Positions 46,206 to 55,043 of a stretch of 62,740 nt of DNA are shown here, one piece after another (the first letter of the stretch is position 1; each line of letters begins with the position of its first letter). Origin of the DNA: an uncultured bacterium (lineage in GTDB: Bacteria; Planctomycetota; UBA1135; GCA-002686595); the NCBI GenBank assembly GCA_938083085.1, contig CALLKX010000029.1, forward strand, positions 1 to 62,740, in the 5' to 3' direction. Made by a program: the position numbers and the translations under genes. Under the pieces are notes generated by a model, which was not told the DNA's origin, did not search any database, and saw only the letters and a program-made list of their open reading frames with translations.

Positions 46206-47950
46206 CAGAGCCCCTCCTTCACCGCATCCTGCGCGAACTCGATGACACTCTCCGGCCCGGCGAGGGACCGCCCCTCTCCACCGAAGAGCGCCCTGTCCAG
46301 GTCTCGCCGGAGCGCCCCGAAGCGCTGCTCCAGCCCGTCGGAGACCTCCGCCGCCCCCGTGCTTGCGAGGCTCGTTCTTCCAATCCAATACTCCGGCGGA
46401 CGCCCGCTCCTGCGGGCAAGAAAGCGCTCCAGAGACGACGCGACCTCCTGGGGGTCCCGGGCGATCCGAAGCTCTCGCCGGAGCAGCCCAAGCGCCCCAC
46501 GACGTTGCCGCGCGCGGATGCCCGCGGGGTCGCCGCGGCGACGCACCGCCGTGCGGAGCGCGGCCCATCCGAGCACAGCCGCCGCGAGGGTCGCGAGTCC
46601 GAGCAGACCGCCGGGTCCCGACGCGTCACGGGCTGTTTCAGGGCGGGGGCGGATGTCTCTCATCACGAGGGGCGCCTCCGCTTCGGCAGCCGCTCCAAAG
46701 GGGTCCTCCCCGGCGTCCGCCGTGGGCGTGACCCTGATCTCCAGGGGCTCCGTGGACGTCGTGACGAATCGGCGAGCAGCGGTATCGAAGACCAACAGAG
46801 GTACGGCAGGGACCTCGTCCACTGCGGCGTCGAGGGGGACCAGGTCGTAGGTGACCACCCGCTCGTCGGGGGACTTGCGATCCTCGACGCCGAGCACCCG
46901 AAACTGGTCGAAGGCCGTCAGCCTTGAGAGGTCGGGCGGGTCGAAGAACTCCAGGTTCCCCTCTCCGTACCAGCGCACCTCCAGCTCGATCGCGTCGCCG
47001 AGGTCGATGTCACGGCGGGGCACGCTCCGCGCCGCCTCGATCTCGCCCACCGCGCCGCTCCACTCCAGGGGCCGCCCCTCCTCAGGAACCGGCAACACCT
47101 CGATCTCGAAGGGCTCAACGGGGGCGTAGAAATCGCGGGACGCCCCGCGGGAGAAGACCCCTCCTCGCCCCACAAGCTCGGAGAACTTGAACAGCGACCG
47201 ACCGAACTCGACGGTGCCGGGCCGGGTCGCCACGAAGCGCCGGCGGAGCCGGTACACGTCGAAGCGGCGGCCGTCTCGCTCCACCTGCGGGAGCTTCTCG
47301 ATGGCCGCGGCGCGGCGGCCTGGGCGGATCGGGATCTCGTAGGTTCCGGACGGTGCAGCCTCCGAGGTGACCTCGATCACGCCCTCCTGCCGCTCCCACC
47401 AGGGGAGCTGCAGCTCAGCGTCGGCCAGCTTGCGCGTCACGTCCCACCCGAAGCGCAGCTCCAGGGTGTACGGCTGCCCCTCGTAGACCTGCGCGGGCAC
47501 CTCTCCTCGCTCGAAGAGCAGCAGCTGGCTCGCCTCGATGTCCTTCACCACCTCGAGCGTCATGGCCTGATCCGGGGCCTGAACGGACTCGCCGTCTAGC
47601 TCGATCGCCAGCGGAGGGATGGAGTAGGTGCCGACGCCGCTGGGCTGGACGCGCACCTCGAAGGTGGTCCGCTGCTCGACCACCGGTCGGCCCCGCGCGT
47701 CGTAGCTCACGGACTGCTGCCGTCCGGAGCGCGTGACCGGCGAGAAGCTCAGCCCACTCACCGTGGGGAGCGGCCCGAACCGCACCCGCCGATCGCCCTC
47801 GACACGGATCACGATCCCAACGGGCTCCCCGAGCTTGACCAGGGCGCTGGAGAGGGAGACCTGAAGACCCTCAGGGGAGATCTGCGACGCGCATAGCGGC
47901 GCCATCAGCGCGGCGGCTAGCGAGAGAATCAGGGTCCAACGCGTCATCAT
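46205..47950 (-). CDS. batD: BatD-like protein
   Basis: 581 residues from ATG 47950, chosen because AGGAGG lies 8 bp upstream and the start overlaps the batC stop by one base; TTG/GTG codons just upstream are in frame. Signal peptide, then repeated Ig-like beta domains (LQVSLSSALVKLGEPVGIVI, GTYSIPPLAIELDG, RSVPRRDIDLGDAIELEVRW), one membrane helix (LLGLATLAAAVLGWAAL) and a cytoplasmic tail. BatD proteins are thought to present periplasmic binding domains to the BatA/BatB complex. Confidence 0.88.
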   Translation of the reverse strand: MMTRWTLILSLAAALMAPLCASQISPEGLQVSLSSALVKLGEPVGIVIRVEGDRRVRFGPLPTVSGLSFSPVTRSGRQQSVSYDARGRPVVEQRTTFEVRVQPSGVGTYSIPPLAIELDGESVQAPDQAMTLEVVKDIEASQLLLFERGEVPAQVYEGQPYTLELRFGWDVTRKLADAELQLPWWERQEGVIEVTSEAAPSGTYEIPIRPGRRAAAIEKLPQVERDGRRFDVYRLRRRFVATRPGTVEFGRSLFKFSELVGRGGVFSRGASRDFYAPVEPFEIEVLPVPEEGRPLEWSGAVGEIEAARSVPRRDIDLGDAIELEVRWYGEGNLEFFDPPDLSRLTAFDQFRVLGVEDRKSPDERVVTYDLVPLDAAVDEVPAVPLLVFDTAARRFVTTSTEPLEIRVTPTADAGEDPFGAAAEAEAPLVMRDIRPRPETARDASGPGGLLGLATLAAAVLGWAALRTAVRRRGDPAGIRARQRRGALGLLRRELRIARDPQEVASSLERFLARRSGRPPEYWIGRTSLASTGAAEVSDGLEQRFGALRRDLDRALFGGEGRSLAGPESVIEFAQDAVKEGL

Positions 47951-49149
47951 CACCAATCCCTCCTGGCGGGCACCTTGCGCCCCAGTTTCAGTCTGCGGCG
48001 GAGTTCCTCGCCGTTCTCCTGGTACTTCCGGTTGAGATCGAGGATCCGGCTGAGCTCCTCGGCGGTCATGAGCTCCTCCCCCTCGCCGGGGTCGCCCTCC
48101 GCCTCCTCCTGCGCGTCCGCTGGCTCGTCCGCTGGCTCGTCCGCTGGCTCGTCTTCCGGGCTCTCCTCGGACTCCTGCTCCTGGGCGTCCTCCTCGGAAG
48201 GCTGCTCACTCTCGGATTCCTGGTCCCCCTGCTGCTCCTCGTCTTCCGACTCGGACGGGTCCTGCTGCTCCTCCTCCGAGCCCTCGTTCTCCTGGGACTC
48301 GTCGGAGGGGTCCCCCTCGCTCTGCGGGTCCTGCTGCTCCTGCTGCTCCTCCCGCTGCCGCTCGATCTCGTCCAGCTCGCGGAGCCGACGGAGGACGAGC
48401 TCCGCGTTCGCGCGGGCGTCCTCCCCTGCTCCCATGCGCATCCGCTCCACGAGGTCGCCACGGGCGGCGAGGTAAGCGGCCCGAGCCAGGTCCAGCGGGT
48501 CCTGATCGTCCTTGCCGCTGGCGGCGTCCTTGTCGGACGGAGGCGGGGGCGGCGGCCCTCCAGAGACCTCGGGGAGGGTCGCACGGATCGACTCCGCCAC
48601 GAGTAGATCGAGGGTGCCGAGGTCGTAGACGGCGTCGAGGCTCGCCCCTCCCCCCGAGGCGCGGGCCCGCTTGAGGGCCGCCACGGCGCGCTCCATGCGC
48701 CCCGCTGCGTCCTCCGGCCCCGCGGTCGGTCCAGCGGCCGGATTCGAGGCCGCTGTCTCTGCCGTCGAACCGAGGAGAGCCACGGCCCGTGCGAACTGGA
48801 TCTCGCCGCGCTGGGGTGAGGTCAGCACCGGGAGGCCGAGCCCGGACAAGCTGCGGTCCAGGGGGGCCAGGAGGTCCTCCGACGCGCCGGCGGTGATCTC
48901 AGCCGCCCGGGCCCGCAGGCCCGCCAGAGCTCCGACGCGGTCCATGCGGTCTGCGATCAGGAGCGCATCGTCGAAGCGTCCCTGGGCCGAGAGGTCCTCG
49001 ATGGTGGCCAGGCCCTCTGCGAGGGTCCCCGGCCAGGGCTCAAGCTCGGAGCTCCCCTCGCCCGCACAGCCCGCGAGGGGCAGCGCACAGGCCAACAGGA
49101 GCGTCGCGGCGAGCGGCGCCCGCGCGGTGGTTCGCTGGAGGTTCTTCAT
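47950..49149 (-). CDS. BatC-like lipoprotein with a long acidic Gln/Glu/Ser-rich region
   Basis: 399 residues. Lipobox LAGC (Cys28). Helical, TPR-like N-terminal half (ARAVALLGSTAE, RMERAVAALKRARA), then residues ~265-350 almost entirely Glu, Gln, Asp and Ser, with ADEP repeats, and a conserved basic end ILDLNRKYQENGEELRRRLKLGRKVPARRDW-like (…RRDW). BatC proteins typically combine TPRs with such acidic stretches and a conserved C-terminus. 4-bp overlap with batB upstream and 1-bp overlap with batD downstream. Confidence 0.8.
   Translation of the reverse strand: MKNLQRTTARAPLAATLLLACALPLAGCAGEGSSELEPWPGTLAEGLATIEDLSAQGRFDDALLIADRMDRVGALAGLRARAAEITAGASEDLLAPLDRSLSGLGLPVLTSPQRGEIQFARAVALLGSTAETAASNPAAGPTAGPEDAAGRMERAVAALKRARASGGGASLDAVYDLGTLDLLVAESIRATLPEVSGGPPPPPPSDKDAASGKDDQDPLDLARAAYLAARGDLVERMRMGAGEDARANAELVLRRLRELDEIERQREEQQEQQDPQSEGDPSDESQENEGSEEEQQDPSESEDEEQQGDQESESEQPSEEDAQEQESEESPEDEPADEPADEPADAQEEAEGDPGEGEELMTAEELSRILDLNRKYQENGEELRRRLKLGRKVPARRDW
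47959..47964 (-). promoter_or_regulatory. Shine-Dalgarno AGGAGG of batD
   Basis: CCTCCT on the plus strand (AGGAGG in the mRNA), 8 bp before ATG 47950, inside the end of batC. It decides the batD start among four adjacent in-frame start codons. Confidence 0.75.
48113..48148 (-). repeat. 12-bp tandem repeat, 3 perfect units
   Basis: GTCCGCTGGCTC repeated three times without change, on the minus strand encoding ADEP repeats in the acidic region of the BatC-like protein. Confidence 0.9.
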
Positions 49150-50279
49150 GACGGTTCATCCCCAGCGGTGACCGCTGGCGGTGAGGGCGCGCCGGAGGGG
49201 GTGGCGGCCGCGGAGGGCGCCGGGTTCCCAGGGGCCGTGGAGCGGCGGCGCCGCCCGTCGAGCGCTGCGCCCTCCAGAACGAGGAGCGCGAGGCCGAGGA
49301 CCAAGGGCCACTGGAAGCGGTCCCGTGGGACTCGTTCCTTACCGTCGACGATGTCCCGGCCCTCCATGGTGGAGATGGCGCGGCGGTAGAGCTCCTCCAG
49401 AGGGAGCACCCTCCCGCGCGCCTCGAGGTAAATGCCACCCGTGGCGTCCGCGATCGCTTGCAAGGACTCGGACCGGAGCTGCGAGACCACCTCTCCCCCG
49501 CCGGTGCTTGCATCGGGGTCCACCACGAAGCCTCCCTCGCCATCGGGGACCTTGCCCCCACCGGCGGTCCCCATGCCGAGCACGTGCACGCGCACTCCGC
49601 GGTCGCGCGCGATCTCGGCCGCCGCCAGGCCCTCACCCGTGAGGTCCTCGCCGTCCGTCACGAGGATGACCGCCTCGCTCGAACCGCTCTCACCGTCAAA
49701 GCGCTTGAGCGCCAGGTTCAGCGCCGCGCCCAGGTCCGTCCCGCCGCGGCGGTTGTCCTCGGGGGAGAGCCCCTCGAGGAAGTAGCGCACGGTGTCCAGG
49801 TCCGCGGTGAGCGGCGCCACGTCGCGCGCGCTGCCAGCGAAGGCGACCAGGGAGACGCGCTCCCCCGTCATGGCGTCCAGCAGCGCGCCGATCTCGACCT
49901 TGGCGCGCTCCAGGCGATTGGGCTGCACGTCCTCCACCAGCATCGAGCGCGAGGTGTCGAGCGCCACGACCACGTCGATCCGTCGCTGCTCCACGGGGAC
50001 CAGGGCGAAGCCGCGGGTCGGGCCCATCCAGGCGAGGCCCACGAGGGCCATGCCGCTGGCGACGAGGCCAGCCCGTGACCAGGCGCGGCGTCGGATCCAG
50101 CCCAGCGCGTCCTGACCGGCCCCGGCAAGGCCGGGGAAGACCCGGCGCAGGTGCCGGGGCTCTGCCACGAGCCGCAGCGAGCGGATGCGACGCGGGAGCT
50201 CCCAGAGGCAGAGTGCCAGCGGGACGAGCGCCGCCGCCAGCACCAGCGCGAGCTCGGGGCGCAGGATCTCGAAGCCCAT
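49146..50279 (-). CDS. batB: BatB-like von Willebrand factor A membrane protein
   Basis: 377 residues: two N-terminal membrane helices (~8-27, ~70-87), a VWA domain with intact MIDAS DTSRSM (Asp108) and LVTDGEDL, then a C-terminal membrane helix (WPLVLGLALLVLEGAAL) and a Pro/Ala tail. BatA/BatB VWA proteins form metal-dependent adhesion-type complexes in the envelope, probably assembled by MoxR. 1-bp overlap with batA upstream (TGATG) and 4-bp overlap with batC downstream. Confidence 0.9.
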   Translation of the reverse strand: MGFEILRPELALVLAAALVPLALCLWELPRRIRSLRLVAEPRHLRRVFPGLAGAGQDALGWIRRRAWSRAGLVASGMALVGLAWMGPTRGFALVPVEQRRIDVVVALDTSRSMLVEDVQPNRLERAKVEIGALLDAMTGERVSLVAFAGSARDVAPLTADLDTVRYFLEGLSPEDNRRGGTDLGAALNLALKRFDGESGSSEAVILVTDGEDLTGEGLAAAEIARDRGVRVHVLGMGTAGGGKVPDGEGGFVVDPDASTGGGEVVSQLRSESLQAIADATGGIYLEARGRVLPLEELYRRAISTMEGRDIVDGKERVPRDRFQWPLVLGLALLVLEGAALDGRRRRSTAPGNPAPSAAATPSGAPSPPAVTAGDEPS

Positions 50280-51328
50280 CAGGGGACCCTCCGGGCGACC
50301 GTGGTCCCGGCGAAAGAGGCGAGCAGCAGCAGCGCGAGCGCGGGCCCCAGGAGCAGCGGATAGAGGTCATACCGCTCGGCGAAGCGCTCCTCCGAGCGCG
50401 GCGTCCGCTCGAGCTCCTCGATGGCCGCGTAGGCCGCCTCGAGCTCCTCGCGGTTCTCGGCGTGGAAGAACAAGCCCCCGGTCACCTCGGCGATCTTCGG
50501 CAGCTCGCCCACGTCGGCTTGCACTCGCCGCGCACGCTCGAAGGGCATCTGAACCAGCTGGACCCGCGGCCCGGCGTAGACCGTGTAGACGCGGATCCCG
50601 AGCTCGGACGCCACCTCCGCGGCCTCCATCGGCTCGATCACATGGATCGTCTCCTCGCCGTCGGTGAGGAGCACCACCACCCGGGAACGCGCCTCGCTCT
50701 GACTCAGCACCTCGCACGCCTGCGCCAGGGCGCTGCCGATCGCCGTCCCGTCGAGGCGCTGCTCGGTCTCGATGTCCGTCTCATCGAGCACGCCCGTAAG
50801 CGCGTCCACATCAAGGGTGAACGGGACGAGCAGGTCCGCGAACCCCGCAAAGCCGAAGAGGCCGACGCTGTCTCGCGCCCCCTCCTCGTCCGTCATCCGC
50901 CGCCGGGCGAAGTCTCCGATGACCTCTGTGACAATGTCGAAGCGGCGCGGGGCCCCCGGGCGCGCTCGCTGATCCATGGAGCTCGAACGATCGAGCAGGA
51001 GGGCGATGTCGATGCCCTCGGTCTCGCGCGCCGTGGACACCCGCCCCTCCAGCGGCCGGCTGAGGGCGACGGCCAGCAGCGAGATCGCCGCGATCCGCAG
51101 GGCGGCGGGGAGCCAGGCGAGGCTCGAGCGAGCCCCCGCCGAGGCCGAGCCCAGGGCGGGCACCTGGGCGCCGACCTGCCGCCGGGCCTCGCGGCCACGC
51201 CAGAGGAGGAGCACCGCGATCGGAATGATCGCGAGGAACCAGGGGTCAGCGAAGGTGATCCCGCCGATCTCGAGGCGGCCCGTGGCCGTGCTCCGGGTGA
51301 TCTCCTGAAGGGCGAGCGAGGGGATCAT
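50279..51328 (-). CDS. batA: BatA-like von Willebrand factor A membrane protein
   Basis: 349 residues with the same layout as BatB: N-terminal membrane helices (WFLAIIPIAVLLLW, RIAAISLLAVALS), VWA domain with MIDAS DRSSSM (Asp113) and VVVLLTDGEETIHV, and a C-terminal helix (LLLGPALALLLLASFAGT). Paired with BatB; starts within a 4-bp overlap with the DUF4381-like gene. Confidence 0.92.
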   Translation of the reverse strand: MIPSLALQEITRSTATGRLEIGGITFADPWFLAIIPIAVLLLWRGREARRQVGAQVPALGSASAGARSSLAWLPAALRIAAISLLAVALSRPLEGRVSTARETEGIDIALLLDRSSSMDQRARPGAPRRFDIVTEVIGDFARRRMTDEEGARDSVGLFGFAGFADLLVPFTLDVDALTGVLDETDIETEQRLDGTAIGSALAQACEVLSQSEARSRVVVLLTDGEETIHVIEPMEAAEVASELGIRVYTVYAGPRVQLVQMPFERARRVQADVGELPKIAEVTGGLFFHAENREELEAAYAAIEELERTPRSEERFAERYDLYPLLLGPALALLLLASFAGTTVARRVP

Positions 51329-52227
51329 GCTCCGCCCCCTGCCTGCGCTTGGCGGGCGCCACTCAGGGCGCGGATGTGGTCCAACGCCTGGGTCACGGCT
51401 TCGCGGGCCGCGAAGGAGCTCGGCCGGACGCCCCCGTAGCGCACGCGACCCAGCTCCTCGATCAGCGCCGAGAGCGACGCGCTGCGCTCGGGCGTGAAAC
51501 CGGGCGAACCCTCAAGGGACGCCGCCCACTCGCTGTCCGTGAGGCTCCGCTGGTCGTCGCTCCTCGCATCGTCCACGGCGCGGCGGAGGAGCGGGCCCAG
51601 CGCCCCCATCACCGCCGCCGGGTCGGCTGCGGGGTCCAGAGCCTCGATCCGCTCCAGCAGGTTGGCTTCTCTGTCCACGGGTGCCGTCGCCGCGGCCCTC
51701 CCACGGCGGGCCCGAGCCACCAGCGGCAGGCACGCCGCAAGCATGAGCAAAGCCGCCGCCACGAGGGCGAGGTCGGCGTCCCCACCTCCGGCGTCCTCGA
51801 CGTCCCGGAATCCAGCCAGGGGCCGCGGCGCGTCCTCGGCCTCTTCGAGCGCCCCAGCGAGCTCGATGCTCACCGGAGCGACGCCGAGGGGGTCCTGGTC
51901 GCCGATCTGGAACCGGACCTCCGGTGTCTTGAGCTCGCCAGCCGCCAGGCCCATCAGCTCCCAGCGCAGCTCGAGGCCAGGGCGCGACGCCAGGGCGAGG
52001 TCGCTGTTCACCACCGGCGTCGGTCCCCCCAGCACCACCCACTCGGGGCCGAAGTCCGGAGGTGCCGCGAGGACGGCGCTGTCGGAGTCGAGTCCGCTCA
52101 CGGTGACCGTCCATTCGAGGGGCTGCCCCGTGGCCGCGGTGGCTCCAGGCGCCAGCTCAAGACGCGCGGCGACCTCCACGGCCTGGGCGGCACAGCAGAG
52201 TACGGTGGAGAGTGCGAGGGTGATCAT
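51325..52227 (-). CDS. DUF4381/BatD-like membrane protein
   Basis: 300 residues. Signal peptide, one Ig-like periplasmic domain (LELAPGATAATGQPLEWTVT), one membrane helix (~155-172, LALVAAALLMLAACLPLV) and a cytoplasmic helical domain of ~120 residues. The position between DUF58 and BatA, and the layout, match the DUF4381 family of MoxR/Bat operons. Overlaps both neighbours by 4 bp. Confidence 0.75.
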   Translation of the reverse strand: MITLALSTVLCCAAQAVEVAARLELAPGATAATGQPLEWTVTVSGLDSDSAVLAAPPDFGPEWVVLGGPTPVVNSDLALASRPGLELRWELMGLAAGELKTPEVRFQIGDQDPLGVAPVSIELAGALEEAEDAPRPLAGFRDVEDAGGGDADLALVAAALLMLAACLPLVARARRGRAAATAPVDREANLLERIEALDPAADPAAVMGALGPLLRRAVDDARSDDQRSLTDSEWAASLEGSPGFTPERSASLSALIEELGRVRYGGVRPSSFAAREAVTQALDHIRALSGARQAQAGGGA

Positions 52228-53216
52228 GCTCCGCCAGTGCTCCTGCGCGGCCCCCGCGCCTGGGCCCGCCGCCGGAAGAAGCGCACCAGCGGCGCCGCGA
52301 AGTCACCGTCCGTTCGAACGTCGATCCACTCGGCCCGCGCGCGCCGGAAGGCCGCGCCCAGGGCGTCTCGGCGGGTCCGAGCGTGCTCGCTCCAGGCCTC
52401 CCGCTCGGACGCGCGGCGACCGTCGACCTCGGCGACCTCGCCGTCCTCCATGCGCACGAGGCGCAGCAAGCCCGTCGCGGGGAGCTCCTCCTCGAGCCGG
52501 TCCACGAGGCGGACACAGATGACGTCATGGGTCCGCGACAGCCGCGAGAGGGTCTCGACCCACTCGCGGCTCCCGCCCTCGCTGCCGTCGACGCCGACGC
52601 TGGAGAAGTCGCTGAGCACGAAGACCATGGCGCGCCGTCGAAGGGTGGACTCCTGCGCCTTGAGAACGGTCTGGAGGCTCGATGGCCCGGGCGTGACCTG
52701 GGCGGACTGAATCTCCCGCACGAGGCGGAGGATGTGCCGTGACTGACGCCCTGGCCCGAGGTGGAGCCCCGGCTCCGCTCCGAACAGGGTCAGCCCGACC
52801 CGGTCCTGGTGCCGGGCGGCGACGAACGCGATGAGCGCGGCCAGCTGCGCCGCCGCGTCTCGCTTGGTCTCACCAAACGTCGCGAAGTCCATAGGCAGCG
52901 CCGTATCGACCAGGAGGTGGAGGGTGAGCTGGCGCTCCTCACGGTAGGACTTCACGAACGGCTCGCCCGTGCGCGCCGTGACGTTCCAGTCGATAGCCCG
53001 CACCTCGTCGCCCGGTTGATAGGGGCGCACCTCCTCGAACTCCACGCCCTGCCCGCGGAACGTGCTGCGGTACCCACCCGCCAAGGCGGTGTTCACCAGC
53101 CGGTGGGTCCGGATCTGGATCTGCCGCACCCGCGCCATGAGCGCGGGCGGCAGGAGGGGCGCGCCGTCGACCTCGTCTGCGCCGCCGCTCGCCGTGTTTC
53201 CCGTGAGCCAGCCCAA
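52224..53216 (-). CDS. DUF58-domain protein
   Basis: 330 residues. The DUF58 signature GVEFEEVRPYQPGDEVRAIDWNVTARTGEPFVKSYREER is present (shown here as its flanks GVEFEEVRPYQPGD and RAIDWNVTAR), followed by a VWA-like fold lacking a full MIDAS (LLVDTALPMDF). DUF58 proteins always sit next to MoxR ATPases and are likely their clients or adaptors. 4-bp overlap with the DUF4381-like gene; 9 bp after moxR. Confidence 0.92.
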   Translation of the reverse strand: MGWLTGNTASGGADEVDGAPLLPPALMARVRQIQIRTHRLVNTALAGGYRSTFRGQGVEFEEVRPYQPGDEVRAIDWNVTARTGEPFVKSYREERQLTLHLLVDTALPMDFATFGETKRDAAAQLAALIAFVAARHQDRVGLTLFGAEPGLHLGPGRQSRHILRLVREIQSAQVTPGPSSLQTVLKAQESTLRRRAMVFVLSDFSSVGVDGSEGGSREWVETLSRLSRTHDVICVRLVDRLEEELPATGLLRLVRMEDGEVAEVDGRRASEREAWSEHARTRRDALGAAFRRARAEWIDVRTDGDFAAPLVRFFRRRAQARGPRRSTGGA

Positions 53217-53225
53217 GCCTCTCCC

Positions 53226-54233
53226 CTAGCGGTCGAGCGGGACCCGCTCGAGCACCCTGGTCACGATCTCGTCCGTGTTGACCCCCTCGGCTTCAGCCTC
53301 GTAGGTCGGCAAGATCCGGTGGCGGAGCACCTCGTGCGCCACCGCCTTGACGTCCTCGGGCGTCCCATACGCGCGCCCGGCCATGAAGGCCGAGGCCCGG
53401 GTCATCAGGGCGAGCCAGATGGAGGCCCTGGGGGACCCGCCGCACTGAATCAGCGGCTCCAGCTCGGGCATCTTGTGGGCCGCAGGGGTCCGGGTCGCCT
53501 CGACGATGGAGACAATGTACGAGGCGAGCGCCGGCGCGATGGAGACCTGGTCTACGAGCTTGCGCGACGCGAGGATGTCATCCGTGGTGACCACCTCGGA
53601 CACCGGCTCGGGCGGCGAGGTACGCGCCATCATGTCGAGGATCTCGAGCTCCTCCTCGCGGCTGGGGTACTCGAGGTGGACCTTGAGCGCAAAGCGGTCC
53701 AGCTGGGCCTCGGGGAGCGGATAGGTGCCCTCCTGCTCGAGGGGGTTCTGGGTCGCGAGCACGAGGAAGGGTCGCGGCAGATCGAAGGTCTGGCCGCCGA
53801 TGGAGACCGTGCGCTCCTGCATGCCCTCGAGCAGCGCTGACTGCACCTTCGCGGGCGCGCGGTTGATCTCATCCGCGAGGACGAAGTTGGCGAAGATCGG
53901 CCCCTTTCGGACGGTGAAGTTCCCGTCCTTGACGCTGTAGATCTCGGTCCCCACAAGGTCCGACGGCAAGAGGTCGGGCGTGAACTGGAGCCTGGCGAAG
54001 GAGCCCTTGACGCCCTTTGCCATGGCAGCCACGGCGAGGGACTTGGCGAGGCCGGGGACCCCCTCGAGGAGGATGTGGCCACCCGCCAGGAGGCCCAGGA
54101 CGAGGCTTCGGGTGAGTTCCTTCTGGCCCACCAGCACGGTGCTCATCGCGCCGGTCAGCTCCGTGGTCCAGGCGCTCGAGCGCTCGATCTGGGCTTCGAT
54201 GGCGGAGTTCGAAGTGGAGGTCGTGTCGGTCAC
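53226..54233 (-). CDS. MoxR-family AAA+ ATPase
   Basis: 335 residues. Walker A EGVPGLAKS (Lys64), Walker B FVLADEINRAP (Asp121-Glu122), sensor-1 VLATQNPLEQEGTYPLPEAQLDRF, and the MoxR C-terminal lid (RASIWLALMTRASAFMAGR). MoxR ATPases act as chaperones that mature VWA-domain proteins or load metal into them. First gene of the tightly overlapped Bat cluster, separated from the lytic transglycosylase by 113 bp where the operon promoter could lie. Confidence 0.95.
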   Translation of the reverse strand: MTDTTSTSNSAIEAQIERSSAWTTELTGAMSTVLVGQKELTRSLVLGLLAGGHILLEGVPGLAKSLAVAAMAKGVKGSFARLQFTPDLLPSDLVGTEIYSVKDGNFTVRKGPIFANFVLADEINRAPAKVQSALLEGMQERTVSIGGQTFDLPRPFLVLATQNPLEQEGTYPLPEAQLDRFALKVHLEYPSREEELEILDMMARTSPPEPVSEVVTTDDILASRKLVDQVSIAPALASYIVSIVEATRTPAAHKMPELEPLIQCGGSPRASIWLALMTRASAFMAGRAYGTPEDVKAVAHEVLRHRILPTYEAEAEGVNTDEIVTRVLERVPLDR

Positions 54234-54346
54234 GTTTTGGAGGTTGGGTCAGTGGAGCGGGCGGCCTCAAGGGGCCTGCTCGCAGGGCGTCGGCCCATGC
54301 TACGGAATCAACCGGCCCGTGTTGGCGGCTCCGTGTCTGGTCCGCG

Positions 54347-55015
54347 TCAAAGGGAGCCCCGCTCCTCGAGCGCCTTCCGGGCCAGCAGCACCTCTCGCGC
54401 GTAGGCGAGCGCCCCGGTGGTCGGCCGGCCCCCCGCCCGCGCGCTCTCCTCGGACCGCACCCAGCCCTCGTAGGTGCCGTGATCCTCGATCCAGCCGAAG
54501 AGCCGCGCGCGCCCGGCGTTGTACGAGACGAGGACCGCCTCGAGCGTCCAGTCCCCCTGGTGATCCAGCAACCAGCGCAGGTGCGCCGCGCCGAGGCGAA
54601 TGTTCAGCTCCTCGTCTTCCAGGAGCGTCGCTTCGAGAGCACCGGGGTCCTCCGCCAGCGTCACGCCCAGCCGACGGGCGGCGTCGCGCGCCGCGCCGGG
54701 CATGAGCTGCAGCAGGCCCAGAGCCCCCGCAGGGGACTTCTGGCCGCTCCGGCCCCGACTCTCGGAGAACATCAGCGCCCCGAGGAGCAGCGGAGGCACA
54801 CCGGACTCGGCGGCGGCGGCGCGGATCGAGGAGGCTCGCCCCTCGACGTTGACCAGCCCGCGCTCATCATTGATCTCCCTGAGCGGGCCGAGGAGGCGGT
54901 CGAATGACCCGGGCACCTCGCCCCCGTGGACGACGCGCAGCGCGCCAGCGGCCAGCGGGACGCCGACCACGGCGATCAGGATGAACATGCTCCCGAGGAT
55001 CGCGTCTCGATTCAT
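54347..55015 (-). CDS. Lytic transglycosylase (SLT domain)
   Basis: 222 residues from ATG 55015 (MNRDAILGSMFILIAVVGVPLAAG, signal/anchor). SLT domain with catalytic Glu85 in LMFSESRGRS, then SPAGALGLLQLMPGAA, LNIRLGAAHLRWLLD and VLVSYNAGRAR, all family blocks. It cleaves peptidoglycan glycan strands with anhydro-muramic acid formation, at the membrane. Presence fits a cell wall-containing planctomycete or other Gram-negative. 28 bp after the HEAT gene. Confidence 0.9.
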   Translation of the reverse strand: MNRDAILGSMFILIAVVGVPLAAGALRVVHGGEVPGSFDRLLGPLREINDERGLVNVEGRASSIRAAAAESGVPPLLLGALMFSESRGRSGQKSPAGALGLLQLMPGAARDAARRLGVTLAEDPGALEATLLEDEELNIRLGAAHLRWLLDHQGDWTLEAVLVSYNAGRARLFGWIEDHGTYEGWVRSEESARAGGRPTTGALAYAREVLLARKALEERGSL

Positions 55016-55043
55016 CCCTGTCGGAGGCGCGTCTCCGCGCCCC

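Noticed and set aside
52761..53840. Plus-strand frame opposite DUF58/MoxR
   Set aside because: Shadow; both minus-strand genes carry clear family signatures.
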